From: Jaenimonas drosophilae
Taxonomy: Eukaryota; Euglenozoa; Kinetoplastea; Trypanosomatida; Trypanosomatidae
Direction: 5' to 3'
Length of the DNA: 64,000 bases
Assembly (NCBI GenBank): GCA_030849065.1
Contig: JASAON010001581.1
Coordinates: 1,003 to 65,002 of the forward strand
In this document: positions 1-9,597 of the stretch, one piece after another
How the letters are laid out: every line of letters begins with the position of its first letter
Position numbering within the stretch: position 1 is the first letter of the stretch
The notes under the pieces: generated by a model
Seen by the model: only the letters and a program-made list of their open reading frames with translations
Told to the model about the DNA's origin: nothing
The model's database searches: none
Translations under genes and position numbers: made by a program

Positions 1-165
1 CCGTCATCCCGCGGGATGCAAATGTGGGATGTCATCCCGTCCCGCCATCCCGCGGGATGCAAATGTGGGATGTCATCTCGTCCCGCCATCCCGCGGGATG
101 CAAATGTGGGATGTCATCCCGTCCCGCCATCCCGCGGGATGGAAATGTCGGATGATGCTCCATCT
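1..165. repeat. 41-bp palindromic tandem satellite, about 4 units
   Basis: Seen directly: a unit of 41 bases repeats at exact spacing (the junction GATG-CAAATG recurs at about 18, 59, 100 and 141). Each unit carries the perfect 14-base palindrome CATCCCGCGGGATG and a second inverted repeat GGGATG-T-CATCCC. The last unit is diverged and is followed by another palindrome, ATCTCGCGAGAT. The array runs off the left edge, so its full length is unknown. No function is known to me. Confidence 0.9.
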
Positions 166-313
166 CGCAATCTCGCGAGATCCGAATATGGAGTGACGCG
201 TAAAATGGAGGAACTCGGAATAGCTACCTCCCATTGAGATAGAATACTATCGTGGCGATTAGTTGCGCCTATTTTCTCTGATCAATACAACATGTGAGAT
301 TACAACTGCAGGA

Positions 314-885
314 ACTTTTGAATGAAGCTAGGATTCATGCACGTGCCACTTGTGGAAGCTGTGGGATTGCAACTATGCTTCACTGGTGATGGATATGAGA
401 AGAATACTGGCGTATCAATTGTGGATAACGTGAGAAATGAAGCGAGTGTCATCTGTAGATGATGCAAGAAGAGAACTGCGCACCATATATGCAACGTGTC
501 AGAATCCATCTGCGCTTTCTTCGTGGATGGTATAAGAATCCAGCTGCGCATCACTTTTGAATGAAGCTAGGATTCATGCACGTACCACTTGTGGAAGCTG
601 TGGGATTGCAACTATGCTTCACTGGTGATGGATATGAGAAGAATACTGGCGTATCAATTGTGGATAACGTGAGAAATGAAGCGAGTGTCATCTGTAGATG
701 ATGCAAGAAGAGAACTGCGCACCATATATGGAACGTGTCAGAATCCATCTGCGCTTTCTTCGTGGATGGTATAAGAATCCAGCTGCGCATCACTTTTGAA
801 TGAAGCTAGGATTCATGCACGGACCACTTGTGGAAGCTGTGGGATTGCAACTATGCTTCACTGGTGATGGATATGAGAAGAATAC
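314..885. repeat. 239-bp tandem repeat, about 2.4 units
   Basis: Two full units (314-552 and 553-791) and a partial third (792-885) are nearly identical. The differences I see are single bases, for example at the position after CATGCACG and in the ATATGCAACG segment. The third copy breaks off after GAGAAGAATAC. Short frames on both strands repeat with the unit and look incidental. Near-identity means recent duplication or ongoing homogenisation. Confidence 0.9.
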
Positions 886-1287
886 AAAGCGAATGTCCTC
901 CTGGAAACTGAGTGAACGTCCAGAAACTCAGAATGTTCACCCCCACCGCCCCCCCCCCCCCGGGAAATCCGACCCCAAAACGCCACGTGCCAAAGGCAAG
1001 GACGCGGCGGCACGACCAAACCCGCGGGCAAAGAAACCCGCAGCAGCCACAAAGCCCGCGAAACCCTTCTAAGAAGAATCGGGGATCTACCGCCCCCCCC
1101 CGATTCAAGAAAACCAAAGAACCATACCGACAATACGAAAATCCCACAACGGCACGCCCTTTCAGCACAAAAGCCTGTCATTACACATATACCACCCTGA
1201 AAGCGAGAGTATCGATGCGGGATGAGACCGACGATCGGGCCCGGGGTTTCGGTGCGGCGGAAGCTATAACAAGCATCGCAAGAGAGC
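886..1287. other. no convincing gene; homopolymer-rich spacer
   Basis: Holds a C run near 950-962, a second C run near 1093-1102, and overlapping short frames in several phases. None has a recognisable domain, and none continues past the flanking repeats except by repeat translation. Confidence 0.5.
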
Positions 1288-1575
1288 GATGATCTGGTGG
1301 ATGCGGCCAGGATCGCACGGGTATCGAAGAACGATGATCTGGTGGATGCGGCCAGGATCGCACGGGTATCGAAGAACGATGATCCGGTGGATGCGGCCAA
1401 GATCATACGGGTATCGAAGAACGATGATCCGGTGGATGCGGCCAAGATCGCACGGGTATCGAAGAACGATGATCCGGTGGATGCGGCCAGGATCGCACGG
1501 GTATAGAAGAACGATGATCTGGTGGATGCGGCCAAGATCGCACGGGTATCGAAGAACGATGATCCGGTGGTGGGG
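1288..1575. repeat. 45-bp minisatellite, about 6.4 units
   Basis: Units begin at 1288, 1333, 1378, 1423, 1468, 1513 and 1558, each starting GATGATC and ending CGAAGAAC. Variants are single-base (CTGG or CCGG; AGGATCGCA or AAGATCATA). Because 45 is divisible by 3, several frames on both strands stay open across the array as 15-residue peptide repeats; these frames are most simply a by-product of the repeat. Confidence 0.9.
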
Positions 1576-2431
1576 TCTTTTTATTGCGGGTGTGGCGACG
1601 GTTGCTTCGGGATACCTTTTTTATTTGGGGGGGGGGGTGGTCATCCCGCACGGTGTCGGCTCTGGAAATCTCGCTCGCAGTTAGTTGGGGGTGGGCAGGC
1701 GAGCGGTTTCTCTCTAGTTTATGTCCTGCTTGTGATGGGGATTGGTGTGAACCCTTTCTGACTCATCGGGCGTTTTTCGTCTACAATGGAATATTTTCTT
1801 CTTTTTTTCTTTTCCTGTGATGGTTGTGGATGTAATGCACCTATGGTACATGTATAGTGAGGGTGGAAATATCTGCGATCGCGACGAATGAGGTGGGTCA
1901 TGTGGCATACCAGAAGCGCCTGAGTCGTTATAGATTTTTGAGTTTTTTCAGTGTTTTCCGTCAACTCGCAAGTCCACTCGAACTCGCCACGTTTTGGGCG
2001 ACCTCTGGGGAGCTCCGTATCCGATGGGCATCAAGTGGTGTTAAGAACGTAGAGTGTGCCCGATGACAGTGCGGCCGTCGATTATTGATCGTTGAGTTGT
2101 CTTTGGATGGAGTTGGGTGAGGAATCCAGAACTTTGAGATTTGCGGTAGGTTGTTCTACTGTTAGATTTTCTTCAGAAGATACCAAGGTGAAGACAACTG
2201 AATTCTGAGGTGCGAGTTATGGGTTGCTCGCGGCAGATTGCTGACTGAGTCGCTTCATGTATGTGTGTTCGTCGCGGCGAGAGGATTTGAATGGATCGAG
2301 AGGATGATCTTTCCAATCGGTGTTCTTTGCTTGGTAGCGGAGGTTGCATTGGTAGTGTTTGTGGTGAATGATCCTGCGACGCATATGTAGTTTCTCACCT
2401 CCTTCATTGTGCCTAGTGAGACTTTAGAAAT
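1576..2431. other. repeat-flanking spacer before the first gene of the rightward block
   Basis: No supported gene. Contains a G run near 1627-1637, a T-rich stretch near 1795-1816, and ordinary unique sequence up to the first confident start. It may hold the start of the rightward transcription unit, but no promoter can be read from sequence in this group of organisms. Confidence 0.4.
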
Positions 2432-3313
2432 ATGCTGCGCCTCAGGACATGTGCTGTGGGGTTGCTAGGAAGTGTTCCTGTCGGCCGTTGTATTTCGTAT
2501 GACAGCTCCGAATTAGAGAGGGAGAGGGATCTCCGCGAAACAGTCTCGAAAAAGTATCGCATTCCCCCTAGTTCTCTCCCTCAAATCACTTACGGACACC
2601 ACTCCAATCAAGGTATTGCTGGTTCCATGGCTCAGCGAGCAGCTGCTGATGCTTCAAACTCAAGTCATAGAACAGGGCCTAATGTGAACTGGGTAATGCT
2701 TCTGACTGGGTGCGCTCTCGTGTTCTATTCCGGCAAGTTAATGTTCAATCGCGTGGGAGGTAATGTAACGGACATTGAAATTCCTCTTTGGGTGAGTAGC
2801 ATCGAGGGACAAGCGAAGCACCTTCTCTTTACTGTTCAGTTTGATGATGTGACTCGTGAGGGGCTATCTCAGCAGTTCCAAGCAGTCCGCGCAGCATACC
2901 CGTTGGCGGATTTTTTTGAGTGGGTTCGCTCTCAACGGCCGGAATTTGGCTCTGGGCAAAGATATAACTATCATTCTGCCATGAGTTCACTGACTTCCAT
3001 TCTTTCGCAGGGAAACAGACAGCAGCTGGCGCAATTCGCACGTGTACTTCAACAGAGTATGAGAAGTTCTGAGACCAATTCCATGAGTCGTATAGACAAT
3101 CTTATGGATAGTATGCAGTCAAATGGTCTAGTATTCGGATTTCCAGCGGGAGCCGGCTCTGAGCAGCGCGTCCAATTCCTTCCTAATTATGGAACTTCTG
3201 CACAGTTTGCTGGGTCCCTGGGCTCCGTGGAAACATCTATAAACAGTGCTTTGGAGGCGCCAAGTGGGGGTCTTCATGGGTCAACTCCATTTCCAGATCA
3301 AGGGAAGAACTGA
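2432..3313 (+). CDS. hypothetical protein with one membrane segment, possibly mitochondrial
   Basis: I do not recognise a family. The 293-residue protein starts with an Arg-containing, acid-poor, hydrophobic stretch (about residues 1-22) that could be a mitochondrial presequence. A single hydrophobic segment lies at about residues 87-104, followed by a soluble C-terminal region rich in Ser, Gln and Gly. A segment at about 130-160 (Phe-Asp-Asp-Val-Thr-Arg-Glu-Gly-Leu-Ser) looks globular. It is the first gene of the rightward block. The ATG at 2432 is the first in frame after the last upstream stop. A single-pass inner-membrane protein is an inference from the topology only. Confidence 0.65.
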   Translation: MLRLRTCAVGLLGSVPVGRCISYDSSELERERDLRETVSKKYRIPPSSLPQITYGHHSNQGIAGSMAQRAAADASNSSHRTGPNVNWVMLLTGCALVFYSGKLMFNRVGGNVTDIEIPLWVSSIEGQAKHLLFTVQFDDVTREGLSQQFQAVRAAYPLADFFEWVRSQRPEFGSGQRYNYHSAMSSLTSILSQGNRQQLAQFARVLQQSMRSSETNSMSRIDNLMDSMQSNGLVFGFPAGAGSEQRVQFLPNYGTSAQFAGSLGSVETSINSALEAPSGGLHGSTPFPDQGKN

Positions 3314-3417
3314 CAAGGGGAAAATGAATGCTTAATTTTCATGCGGGGTAGAATACGCCATGGAGAATGACGAAAATGACTATCGCGGCATCCAACTCCC
3401 TGTAATTCTCCAAAATG

Positions 3418-3446
3418 CCTTTTTTTTGCTAAATTCCTCTGGCTAG
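3418..3446 (+). promoter_or_regulatory. trans-splice acceptor (pyrimidine tract + AG)
   Basis: A T-rich tract followed by an AG at 3445-3446 lies 11 bases before the EF-hand gene start, the arrangement expected for spliced-leader addition in kinetoplastids. Confidence 0.55.
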
Positions 3447-3457
3447 TTGTTGCATAT

Positions 3458-3991
3458 ATGGCTCAATTACACTTAGGTGTTTTGAAGACAATCTCCCATG
3501 ATAAAGTAGCCGAGATAAAGGACGCATTTTCACAACTTGATGCTGCTGGAGATGGCTGCGTTGCTGCCAGCCGAGTGAAAGCCTTCCTGCTGCTTGCTGC
3601 TCCAAGCATTTCCGAAGAGGAGTATGCTGCTCTTTGTGAAAGCTCTAAAATAGATGGAATGGAGAGCTTGACGTTTTCCCAGTTTTATGCCATTGTCTCG
3701 AAGATAATGCTCTCATCTTCGCTCTCAATCACTCCGGAGCAGCGTGAAAAAGAGCTTCCGGGGCTCAGCGATGTTTTCGCATCATATGATCCTGACAGAT
3801 CTGGATATATCAGCCTGAATACTTTCATGAAGATCATGACAGAGAAGGGAGAGCCGCTCTCCAGTGAAGAAGCAGCTGAGATGTGCTACCGACTGGAAAA
3901 AATGGGATTTGTGAAAAAGAAGAAAGTGAACTACACAGCATTTGTGAAGTCCCTCACCGCAACGGACCTCGAAGAGGCTATGCATTTGTGA
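3458..3991 (+). CDS. EF-hand (calmodulin/centrin-like) protein with degenerate loops
   Basis: The 177-residue protein has the length and two-lobed layout of calmodulin-like proteins. Visible loops are DAAGDG at about residue 28 and DPDRSGYISLNT at about residues 111-122. Both lack the Glu expected at loop position 12 (Arg and Thr instead), and the second and fourth sites are unrecognisable as calcium loops. It may therefore bind calcium weakly or not at all and act as a light-chain-like partner; that is inference. A pyrimidine tract and AG sit directly upstream of the ATG. The next gene follows within 170 bases on the same strand. Confidence 0.7.
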   Translation: MAQLHLGVLKTISHDKVAEIKDAFSQLDAAGDGCVAASRVKAFLLLAAPSISEEEYAALCESSKIDGMESLTFSQFYAIVSKIMLSSSLSITPEQREKELPGLSDVFASYDPDRSGYISLNTFMKIMTEKGEPLSSEEAAEMCYRLEKMGFVKKKKVNYTAFVKSLTATDLEEAMHL

Positions 3992-4110
3992 CACCTGCTC
4001 CCGACTGGTTCAACGCTGGCTGTAACAAGAAGTCAAGTCAGCTTGACTCTGACTTTGATTGGGCATTGCTCAAAGCCATGATGGTGATTCTCACATAATC
4101 CTGACCCAAG

Positions 4111-4137
4111 GCAAACTCTTCTATTTCTTCTGTTTAG
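4111..4137 (+). promoter_or_regulatory. trans-splice acceptor of the ABCE1 gene
   Basis: CTCTTCTATTTCTTCTGTTTAG (4116-4137, shown here in outline only) is a clear pyrimidine tract with AG at 4136-4137, 20 bases before the ATG at 4158. It lies inside the longer upstream frame that begins at 4059 and so decides in favour of 4158 as the start. Confidence 0.6.
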
Positions 4138-4157
4138 ATCTCGCACTACTACTTTCC

Positions 4158-6098
4158 ATGCCACCCAAGAATCAGCACGACGAGCAATCAAAGCTTACGC
4201 GAATTGCAGTTGTCAATGCTGATAGGTGCAAGCCGAAGAAGTGCAGCTTAGAGTGCCATCGATGCTGCCCCGTAGTACTTCAAGGGAAGCTGTGCATCGA
4301 GGTATCGCATCAAAGCACTATTTCCAAAATTTCTGAAGAGCTATGCATTGGCTGCGCCCTATGTGTGAAGAAGTGCCCATACGATGCCATCCGAATCATC
4401 AACCTGCCATCCAATTTGGATAGAGACACAGTACATCGTTATGGACCTAACAGCTTCAAGCTCCACAGGCTTCCCCTTCCTCGCCCAGGTCAGGTTCTCG
4501 GATTAGTCGGTCCCAATGGTACGGGAAAATCCACTGCACTGTCGATCCTGAAGGGCCAGGTAAAACCAAACCTTGGCCGTTACAAGAGTGAACCCAGCTG
4601 GGAAGATATTCTTAAGTACTTCCGTGGATCAGAGCACCAAGCTTACTTCCAACACCTACTGGATGACAAGCTTCGAGTGCTTCTCAAGCCGCAGTACGTT
4701 GATAAGGTTCCAAAGGCGAAGAAGGGCGTAGTTGGGGAGCTTCTTGCGCAGGCAGATCAGAAGGACTTGAAAGACCACATCATGGAGATCATGGACTTGA
4801 AGAACATTGCGGACAGGTCACTGGATAAGCTTTCTGGTGGCGAGTTGCAGCGATTCACTATTGGGGCTGTGTGCGTCCAAAGTGCAACAGTGTACATGTT
4901 CGATGAACCGTCAAGCTATCTCGATGTGCGGCAACGCCTAACAGCTGCGCAGGTTATTCGTTCGATGCTGACCGAAACCAACTATGTCATCGTCGTCGAG
5001 CATGACCTTTCAGTTGTGGACTACATCTCAGACTTTGTGTGCGTGTTGTACGGCGTTCCAGGTATTTATGGCGTTGTGACCATGCCATATGGTGTCCGCG
5101 AGGGTATCAATGTGTTTCTTGATGGGTTTGTCCCTACAGAGAACCTCCGATTCCGTGATGAGAGCCTAACGTTTCACATCTCGGATGATGTGGAGGAACC
5201 GGGTGGCAAGCGACATGCAGCATATGACTACCCGGCCATGGTAAAAGACCTGGGATCCTTTTCCCTCTCCATCAATGCCGGATCGTTCTCGGACTCGGAA
5301 ATCATCGTACTTCTTGGTGAAAATGGTTGCGGAAAGACCACCTTCATTCGTATGTTAGCAGGGCATCTGAAGCCAGATAATAACGTTGAGGTGCCGCAGC
5401 TGTCCATCAGCTACAAGCCCCAGAAAATTGCTCCGAAGTTTGAAGGCACTGTCCGTGATCTTCTTCAAACGAAGATCTACGACATGTTCTGCCATCCGCA
5501 GTTTCAAACGGATGTCATGAAGCCCCTAACAATTGAGCAGCTATTGGATCAACAAGTCCAAAATTTGTCTGGAGGTCAGCTTCAGCGCGTGGGTTTGTGC
5601 ATTGCCCTTGGAACACCAGCCAACATCTATTTGATTGATGAGCCTAGCGCGTACCTTGACTCCGATCAGAGAATCATCGCCTCCCGTGTTATCAAGCGTT
5701 TTATTCTCCACAGCAAACGTACCGCATTTATTGTGGAACACGATTTTATCATGGCAACGTACCTTGCTGATAGAGTTATTGTGTACGACGGTACTCCCGC
5801 AGTTAACTGTACTGCCAATGCGCCATGTGGCCTCCTTGAGGGAATGAACAAGTTTCTCAAGAGTTTGAATATCACGTTTAGGCGTGATCCCTCAAACTTC
5901 AGGCCCAGAATTAACAAGCTGGACTCTGTCAAGGACCGTGAGCAGAAGGCAGACGGCAATTACTTCTACATGAACGACTATGTAGAGGACCCAAAGAAGC
6001 CAGCCATCAAGGCTGATGGAAGTGATGATGATGATGACGCTGAGAAGAACAATAAGAATGAAGGCAAACGGGAAAAGAAAGGAAAGGGGAAAAACTAA
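4158..6098 (+). CDS. ABCE1: ABCE1 / RLI1 ribosome-recycling ATPase
   Basis: Twin-ATPase ABC protein that splits ribosomes after termination; cytosolic. The 646-residue product opens with the two 4Fe-4S motifs of this family: [15 protein letters not shown], then [12 protein letters not shown]. ATPase 1 shows Walker [10 protein letters not shown], signature LSGGELQR and Walker [10 protein letters not shown]. ATPase 2 shows [17 protein letters not shown] and IDEPSAYLD. The open frame extends up to 4059, but the splice acceptor at 4136-4137 and the conserved N-terminus ([12 protein letters not shown]) place the start at 4158. The family is usually about 600 residues; the extra length is a C-terminal tail of Asp, Asn, Lys and Gly repeats. 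Very sure. Confidence 0.97.
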   Translation: MPPKNQHDEQSKLTRIAVVNADRCKPKKCSLECHRCCPVVLQGKLCIEVSHQSTISKISEELCIGCALCVKKCPYDAIRIINLPSNLDRDTVHRYGPNSFKLHRLPLPRPGQVLGLVGPNGTGKSTALSILKGQVKPNLGRYKSEPSWEDILKYFRGSEHQAYFQHLLDDKLRVLLKPQYVDKVPKAKKGVVGELLAQADQKDLKDHIMEIMDLKNIADRSLDKLSGGELQRFTIGAVCVQSATVYMFDEPSSYLDVRQRLTAAQVIRSMLTETNYVIVVEHDLSVVDYISDFVCVLYGVPGIYGVVTMPYGVREGINVFLDGFVPTENLRFRDESLTFHISDDVEEPGGKRHAAYDYPAMVKDLGSFSLSINAGSFSDSEIIVLLGENGCGKTTFIRMLAGHLKPDNNVEVPQLSISYKPQKIAPKFEGTVRDLLQTKIYDMFCHPQFQTDVMKPLTIEQLLDQQVQNLSGGQLQRVGLCIALGTPANIYLIDEPSAYLDSDQRIIASRVIKRFILHSKRTAFIVEHDFIMATYLADRVIVYDGTPAVNCTANAPCGLLEGMNKFLKSLNITFRRDPSNFRPRINKLDSVKDREQKADGNYFYMNDYVEDPKKPAIKADGSDDDDDAEKNNKNEGKREKKGKGKN

Positions 6099-6717
6099 TG
6101 GCTTGAGAAGTATTGAGACCATTCTACAGTCTCCGCTTTTCACACTAACTAATCTGCCAAGGGCACATCGCTGCTTTCATACCACATCAGTTTACTTCTC
6201 TCTGTGCTAGGTGAAGGGCGAATGGACTCTATGCATGAACTCAATGATTGCTTCCTTCCATGGTAAATAAGCTGATTGGAATTGTAGCCTGCGACAGAGA
6301 GCGTTCCCTGCGTCATTACATTGCGTAGTATACGTACCGCCCAAGACTGAAAAACTTTCCCCCAATCTTTCCTCATTTCCGAGCAAGCTCCACGAAGTTG
6401 ATATGCTTGCTTGACGTAGATGAAGTGTGACACAGCATGCTTTCCAAAGATTTATTAGTGTAGTTTTTCCATCGAGGCTGTCTATCTAACAGCATCATAG
6501 GAAGTATTAGTGTGTATCATCAAAATTATTGCAGTCGAGCCCACGCGAGGCATCATACCATGCGGTGCTCTAATCTACTGGCCACACTGCAAAGTGCGTT
6601 TTCTGCTGCTGTTCTCCACATGGGGGGGGGGAGCGGCGAAATGAATTCTGTTTTATGAGCAACCCCACACCGTAGTGTCCCTTCTCGTCTCTTTCTTATC
6701 TCGTCTTAGTTTTCAAA
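6099..6717. other. intergenic spacer between ABCE1 and the phosphatase-like gene
   Basis: No gene supported on either strand. Contains a run of 10 G at 6622-6631 and, at its right end, a C/T-rich tract with AG at 6708-6709, a trans-splice acceptor for the next gene. Confidence 0.5.
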
Positions 6718-8523
6718 ATGGAACAAGATCTTGTCGCAGTGCGAATAAGGGACGGCATTTTTGTGGGCAACGCATCCGCTGCTCAGGACCGTGAGTTTCT
6801 CTCTCTCAACAAAATCTCCCACATTGTGAACTGCGCAGGGAGTGAAGTACCCAACTACTACATGGATGAAGCAACATTGAAGTACCTGTCTTTCCAATGT
6901 GCAGATACGCCTGCTGGGACAACTTGTACAACTGCTCTTCTTGATCCCCAGGATGAGAATATTAACAGTGTTGTGAAGTTTATTGACGAGGCCACCGCAT
7001 CTGGGAATTGCGTTTTAGTTCACAGTCTTCTTGGAATGTCTCGTAGTCCGGCTATGATCGCTGCATACTTTATCGACAAGTATGGATGGAAGCTGGATAG
7101 CGTACAGTCATTTTTGGAGATGGCTCACCCTGATGTGTGCATCAAACCTCATTACCTACGACAGCTTCGAACCTTCGCAAAAAGGCACCATGTGGACATT
7201 GACATTTTTGACAAAGATACAGATGATAGCGGTTTCGGTCTTGATAATGACCAGTGGATGCTTCGCAATACCTTACTGAACGGACTTACCTACGAAGACC
7301 AGCGCATCAATTCTCTTTACATCCAATGCTGCCGGAAAACTGATATTGGTGTTGTTCTGCAGAAGACAACGGCATCAAGACGCCGACCAAGGATAACTTT
7401 TGTAGACACTGAGCGAGGAACGAACTACGCTTCGCCAACCAGTTCCCCAGTGGTGGCTCCTTCACAGATGTCTATCCACGTCGACCCAGCCTCTGGTGTG
7501 CGCAGCCCATCCAATCAATGTATTGGCTCACACGGCGTGGTTGCATTGAGATCTCCCAGATCCCCTAGTATTTTGAGCCGCACAAGCTCGGTGTGCACTC
7601 GTGCGCTCGAGTCCGATCCGCAGACTTACCCGAAAGGTAGACAGGAACTGCATGTTGTTGGAGCTACTTGCCCTCATTCCCACGAAACACCTGTCAATGT
7701 CACAATTGAACATGTTGAACAAGGCAATGACAAATCAATCAATGCCGATGATACCAATATGGACCTTACCACCAAGGGCCCACTTGAAGAAGTGTCAACA
7801 CCAAATTTGGATGCAGCAACCCCAGCGGTGTCGTCAGCGTCAACTACTCCCAACGTCTCGAGCTCAGTAGCATCCAAGTATAAGGTGCTTGCTCCTCCAC
7901 CGCGACAGACTGGCGCAGGCGTGACAGGCTCTGGAAGGTCTCCATACGCTGGCCTGTCGTCCAGCCACCAATATAGAAACGGGTCTCCGCGACCCAATTC
8001 AAAGGAAATTGGAAGCACCAAGTCTGGACGAACAAAGATCTCGTCGTCACCGTGCCCTTCCAAGCAGAAGGGACCACCGAGTGTTGTAAACCCTTCAAGG
8101 ACAGGGTCCCGCACAAGAACATCGAGTCCATCAGGAATTCCGTCAGCCGCTGCCGGATCTTCTACAGTACGACGAAATGCAGTATCGCGCGGGGCGACAA
8201 GCTATGCCGCTATTGCACCACAACGATCTGGTTCCTCAAGACCTTTGGTTCTGAAGACGGTGGATGTTGAGGGCAACAGCAGTGTGAACGCGAAGAAGGC
8301 TGTGAACTCCCCAACTGAGGGTTTGGGTGGGAGTGTGCCGCGGAAGCGATCGGGATCGCTCGGAAGTAAGCCTCCCCCGGCAGCACCAAAGGAACGGTCA
8401 TCCTCCCATAGAGGAAGGGAGATCAGTTCTTCCGATGATGTGGGCCAGCAAGCCCGTGTTAAATCAAATGGATCGGTTTTGAGGCGTCAACCGCCGACAG
8501 CAATAACTTCGTACCGCAAGTAA
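6718..8523 (+). CDS. dual-specificity phosphatase-like protein lacking the catalytic Cys
   Basis: Residues 1-170 have the fold signature of small dual-specificity phosphatases (IFVGNASAA, ISHIVNCAG, then the P-loop and SPAMIAAYFI). The P-loop should read HCxxxxxR, but here it is H102-S103-LLGMS-R109: the nucleophile codon at 7024-7026 is AGT (Ser). By family knowledge, Cys-to-Ser abolishes catalysis while phosphate binding can persist, as in STYX-type pseudophosphatases. Residues from about 230 to the end form a long, Ser/Pro/Arg-rich, probably disordered tail. The start follows a C/T-rich tract and AG by 8 bases. A binding or scaffold role is inference. Confidence 0.8.
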   Translation: MEQDLVAVRIRDGIFVGNASAAQDREFLSLNKISHIVNCAGSEVPNYYMDEATLKYLSFQCADTPAGTTCTTALLDPQDENINSVVKFIDEATASGNCVLVHSLLGMSRSPAMIAAYFIDKYGWKLDSVQSFLEMAHPDVCIKPHYLRQLRTFAKRHHVDIDIFDKDTDDSGFGLDNDQWMLRNTLLNGLTYEDQRINSLYIQCCRKTDIGVVLQKTTASRRRPRITFVDTERGTNYASPTSSPVVAPSQMSIHVDPASGVRSPSNQCIGSHGVVALRSPRSPSILSRTSSVCTRALESDPQTYPKGRQELHVVGATCPHSHETPVNVTIEHVEQGNDKSINADDTNMDLTTKGPLEEVSTPNLDAATPAVSSASTTPNVSSSVASKYKVLAPPPRQTGAGVTGSGRSPYAGLSSSHQYRNGSPRPNSKEIGSTKSGRTKISSSPCPSKQKGPPSVVNPSRTGSRTRTSSPSGIPSAAAGSSTVRRNAVSRGATSYAAIAPQRSGSSRPLVLKTVDVEGNSSVNAKKAVNSPTEGLGGSVPRKRSGSLGSKPPPAAPKERSSSHRGREISSSDDVGQQARVKSNGSVLRRQPPTAITSYRK

Positions 8524-8675
8524 TGTACGACGAAAAGGACAAAGTGTCTCTCTGGCAAGTTGGGGAGCACTCATTCACTGAGCCGTAAGGCTGGAGAGCG
8601 CGAATTGCTTGTTGACGTGAGTTAGCTGCGATGTGTACTAGGGCATTGTGTCACTGCCGCTAAACAGAAAATTTA

Positions 8676-8709
8676 TTGGTTCATTTTCTTTTCCTTTTCA
8701 CCGCGACAG
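8676..8709 (+). promoter_or_regulatory. trans-splice acceptor before a 59-residue gene
   Basis: The tract TTCATTTTCTTTTCCTTTTC ends at about 8699 and an AG follows at 8708-8709, 42 bases before the ATG at 8752. It is one of the better acceptor sites in the window and argues that the short downstream frame is a real gene. Confidence 0.55.
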
Positions 8710-8751
8710 GAAGGAAGTAATAACATTCCACACATCGCATTTTCATCAGTG

Positions 8752-8931
8752 ATGCCACCGATACAACATGTTATCTTAGATGAAGAGGGAGAGTTCTTCG
8801 ACGAAGATCCAACAGCTGGCCGCAACGTTCCGAAAGACAATTCTGGCAACCTATTGTGGAAGCCAATGCAGCCGTCAGATGCAACACCTGGGTTCGTCCG
8901 AGCAGTTGGGGCCTTATGCTCTGGGAGGTAA
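8752..8931 (+). CDS. small acidic hypothetical protein, 59 residues
   Basis: Unrecognised. The product begins MPPIQHVILDEEGEFFDEDP, an acidic N-terminal third, and continues with a Trp-Lys-Pro-Met motif. A strong pyrimidine tract and AG lie just upstream, and the next gene has its own acceptor at about 9090-9145, so this stretch is bounded like a separate gene. The start is ATG at 8752, not the in-frame GTG before it. No membrane segment or signal peptide is seen. Coding status rests on context and composition only. Confidence 0.5.
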   Translation: MPPIQHVILDEEGEFFDEDPTAGRNVPKDNSGNLLWKPMQPSDATPGFVRAVGALCSGR

Positions 8932-9147
8932 AGGTTCTCTATTACAATTGTATCCAGGAATATTTCTCAATTGTTGAGATGATTCTCTCACTCAAGTCTT
9001 CCTGCTCATCACATGCCAGCCCTACTTCCTGTCAAACATTCTCCAGAATGAAAAACCCTAAACTGTAATACCACTCACTCCACCCCCTGGAACTTTTTTC
9101 CTCACGATTATTCTTCACTCTCCCTTGTGTCAAGTTCATAGCGCAGA

Positions 9148-9597
9148 ATGTCATATAGCTTGCATAAGCTGAAATTCTTTATCGACGACTCAGATAATTG
9201 GCTTCGACGCAACAAGGATGCAGCAGATGCCTTTTTCCTCGCTGAAGATGATGTCGAGAAGAAAGAGTTAACTAGTTTGATGCATCCTGAGGTGCATTAC
9301 AGTAGTTTTTGGGGAGTAGCCCGGGGACACCGAGCAGGCCTCGCTGTTCTGGGACAGGAGCAGACGCGACTTCGGCTATCTTGGTCTACCACTAGTTCAA
9401 TTCCCATCACTTCGCACATCTTCGTGCGCGACGGATATGTTCAGCTCATGGAGGGCGGACTGTGGAACGGTATTCCGTTTGTTGGTTCTTTTCTCTCTTT
9501 TTTGAATCAAAAAGCAGTGAGAGAATCGCTTGTTGTGCGGGATGGGAGAGTTGTGTTTCGTGATCTCGGCTACCGGTGGGGAATGTCGGTTTATTGA
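9148..9597 (+). CDS. hypothetical protein, 149 residues
   Basis: No family recognised with confidence. A helical N-terminus (LHKLKFFIDDSDNWLRR) is followed by alternating strand-like segments and repeated Gly turns, in a length range typical of NTF2/SnoaL-like or similar small alpha-beta barrels; that comparison is weak inference. It has no signal peptide. Residues VGSFLSFL are hydrophobic but too short for a membrane helix. It is preceded by a C/T-rich tract (about 9090-9130) and an AG close to the ATG. Confidence 0.65.
   Translation: MSYSLHKLKFFIDDSDNWLRRNKDAADAFFLAEDDVEKKELTSLMHPEVHYSSFWGVARGHRAGLAVLGQEQTRLRLSWSTTSSIPITSHIFVRDGYVQLMEGGLWNGIPFVGSFLSFLNQKAVRESLVVRDGRVVFRDLGYRWGMSVY

Noticed and set aside
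1..1575. CRISPR-like appearance of the left-edge repeats
   Set aside because: Units are contiguous without variable spacers, no cas genes are present, and the rest of the window is eukaryotic.
858..1684. Repeat-encoding frames on both strands across the 45-bp array
   Set aside because: Open on both strands only because the unit is 45 bases. No signal peptide, domain or trans-splice site clearly linked to them.
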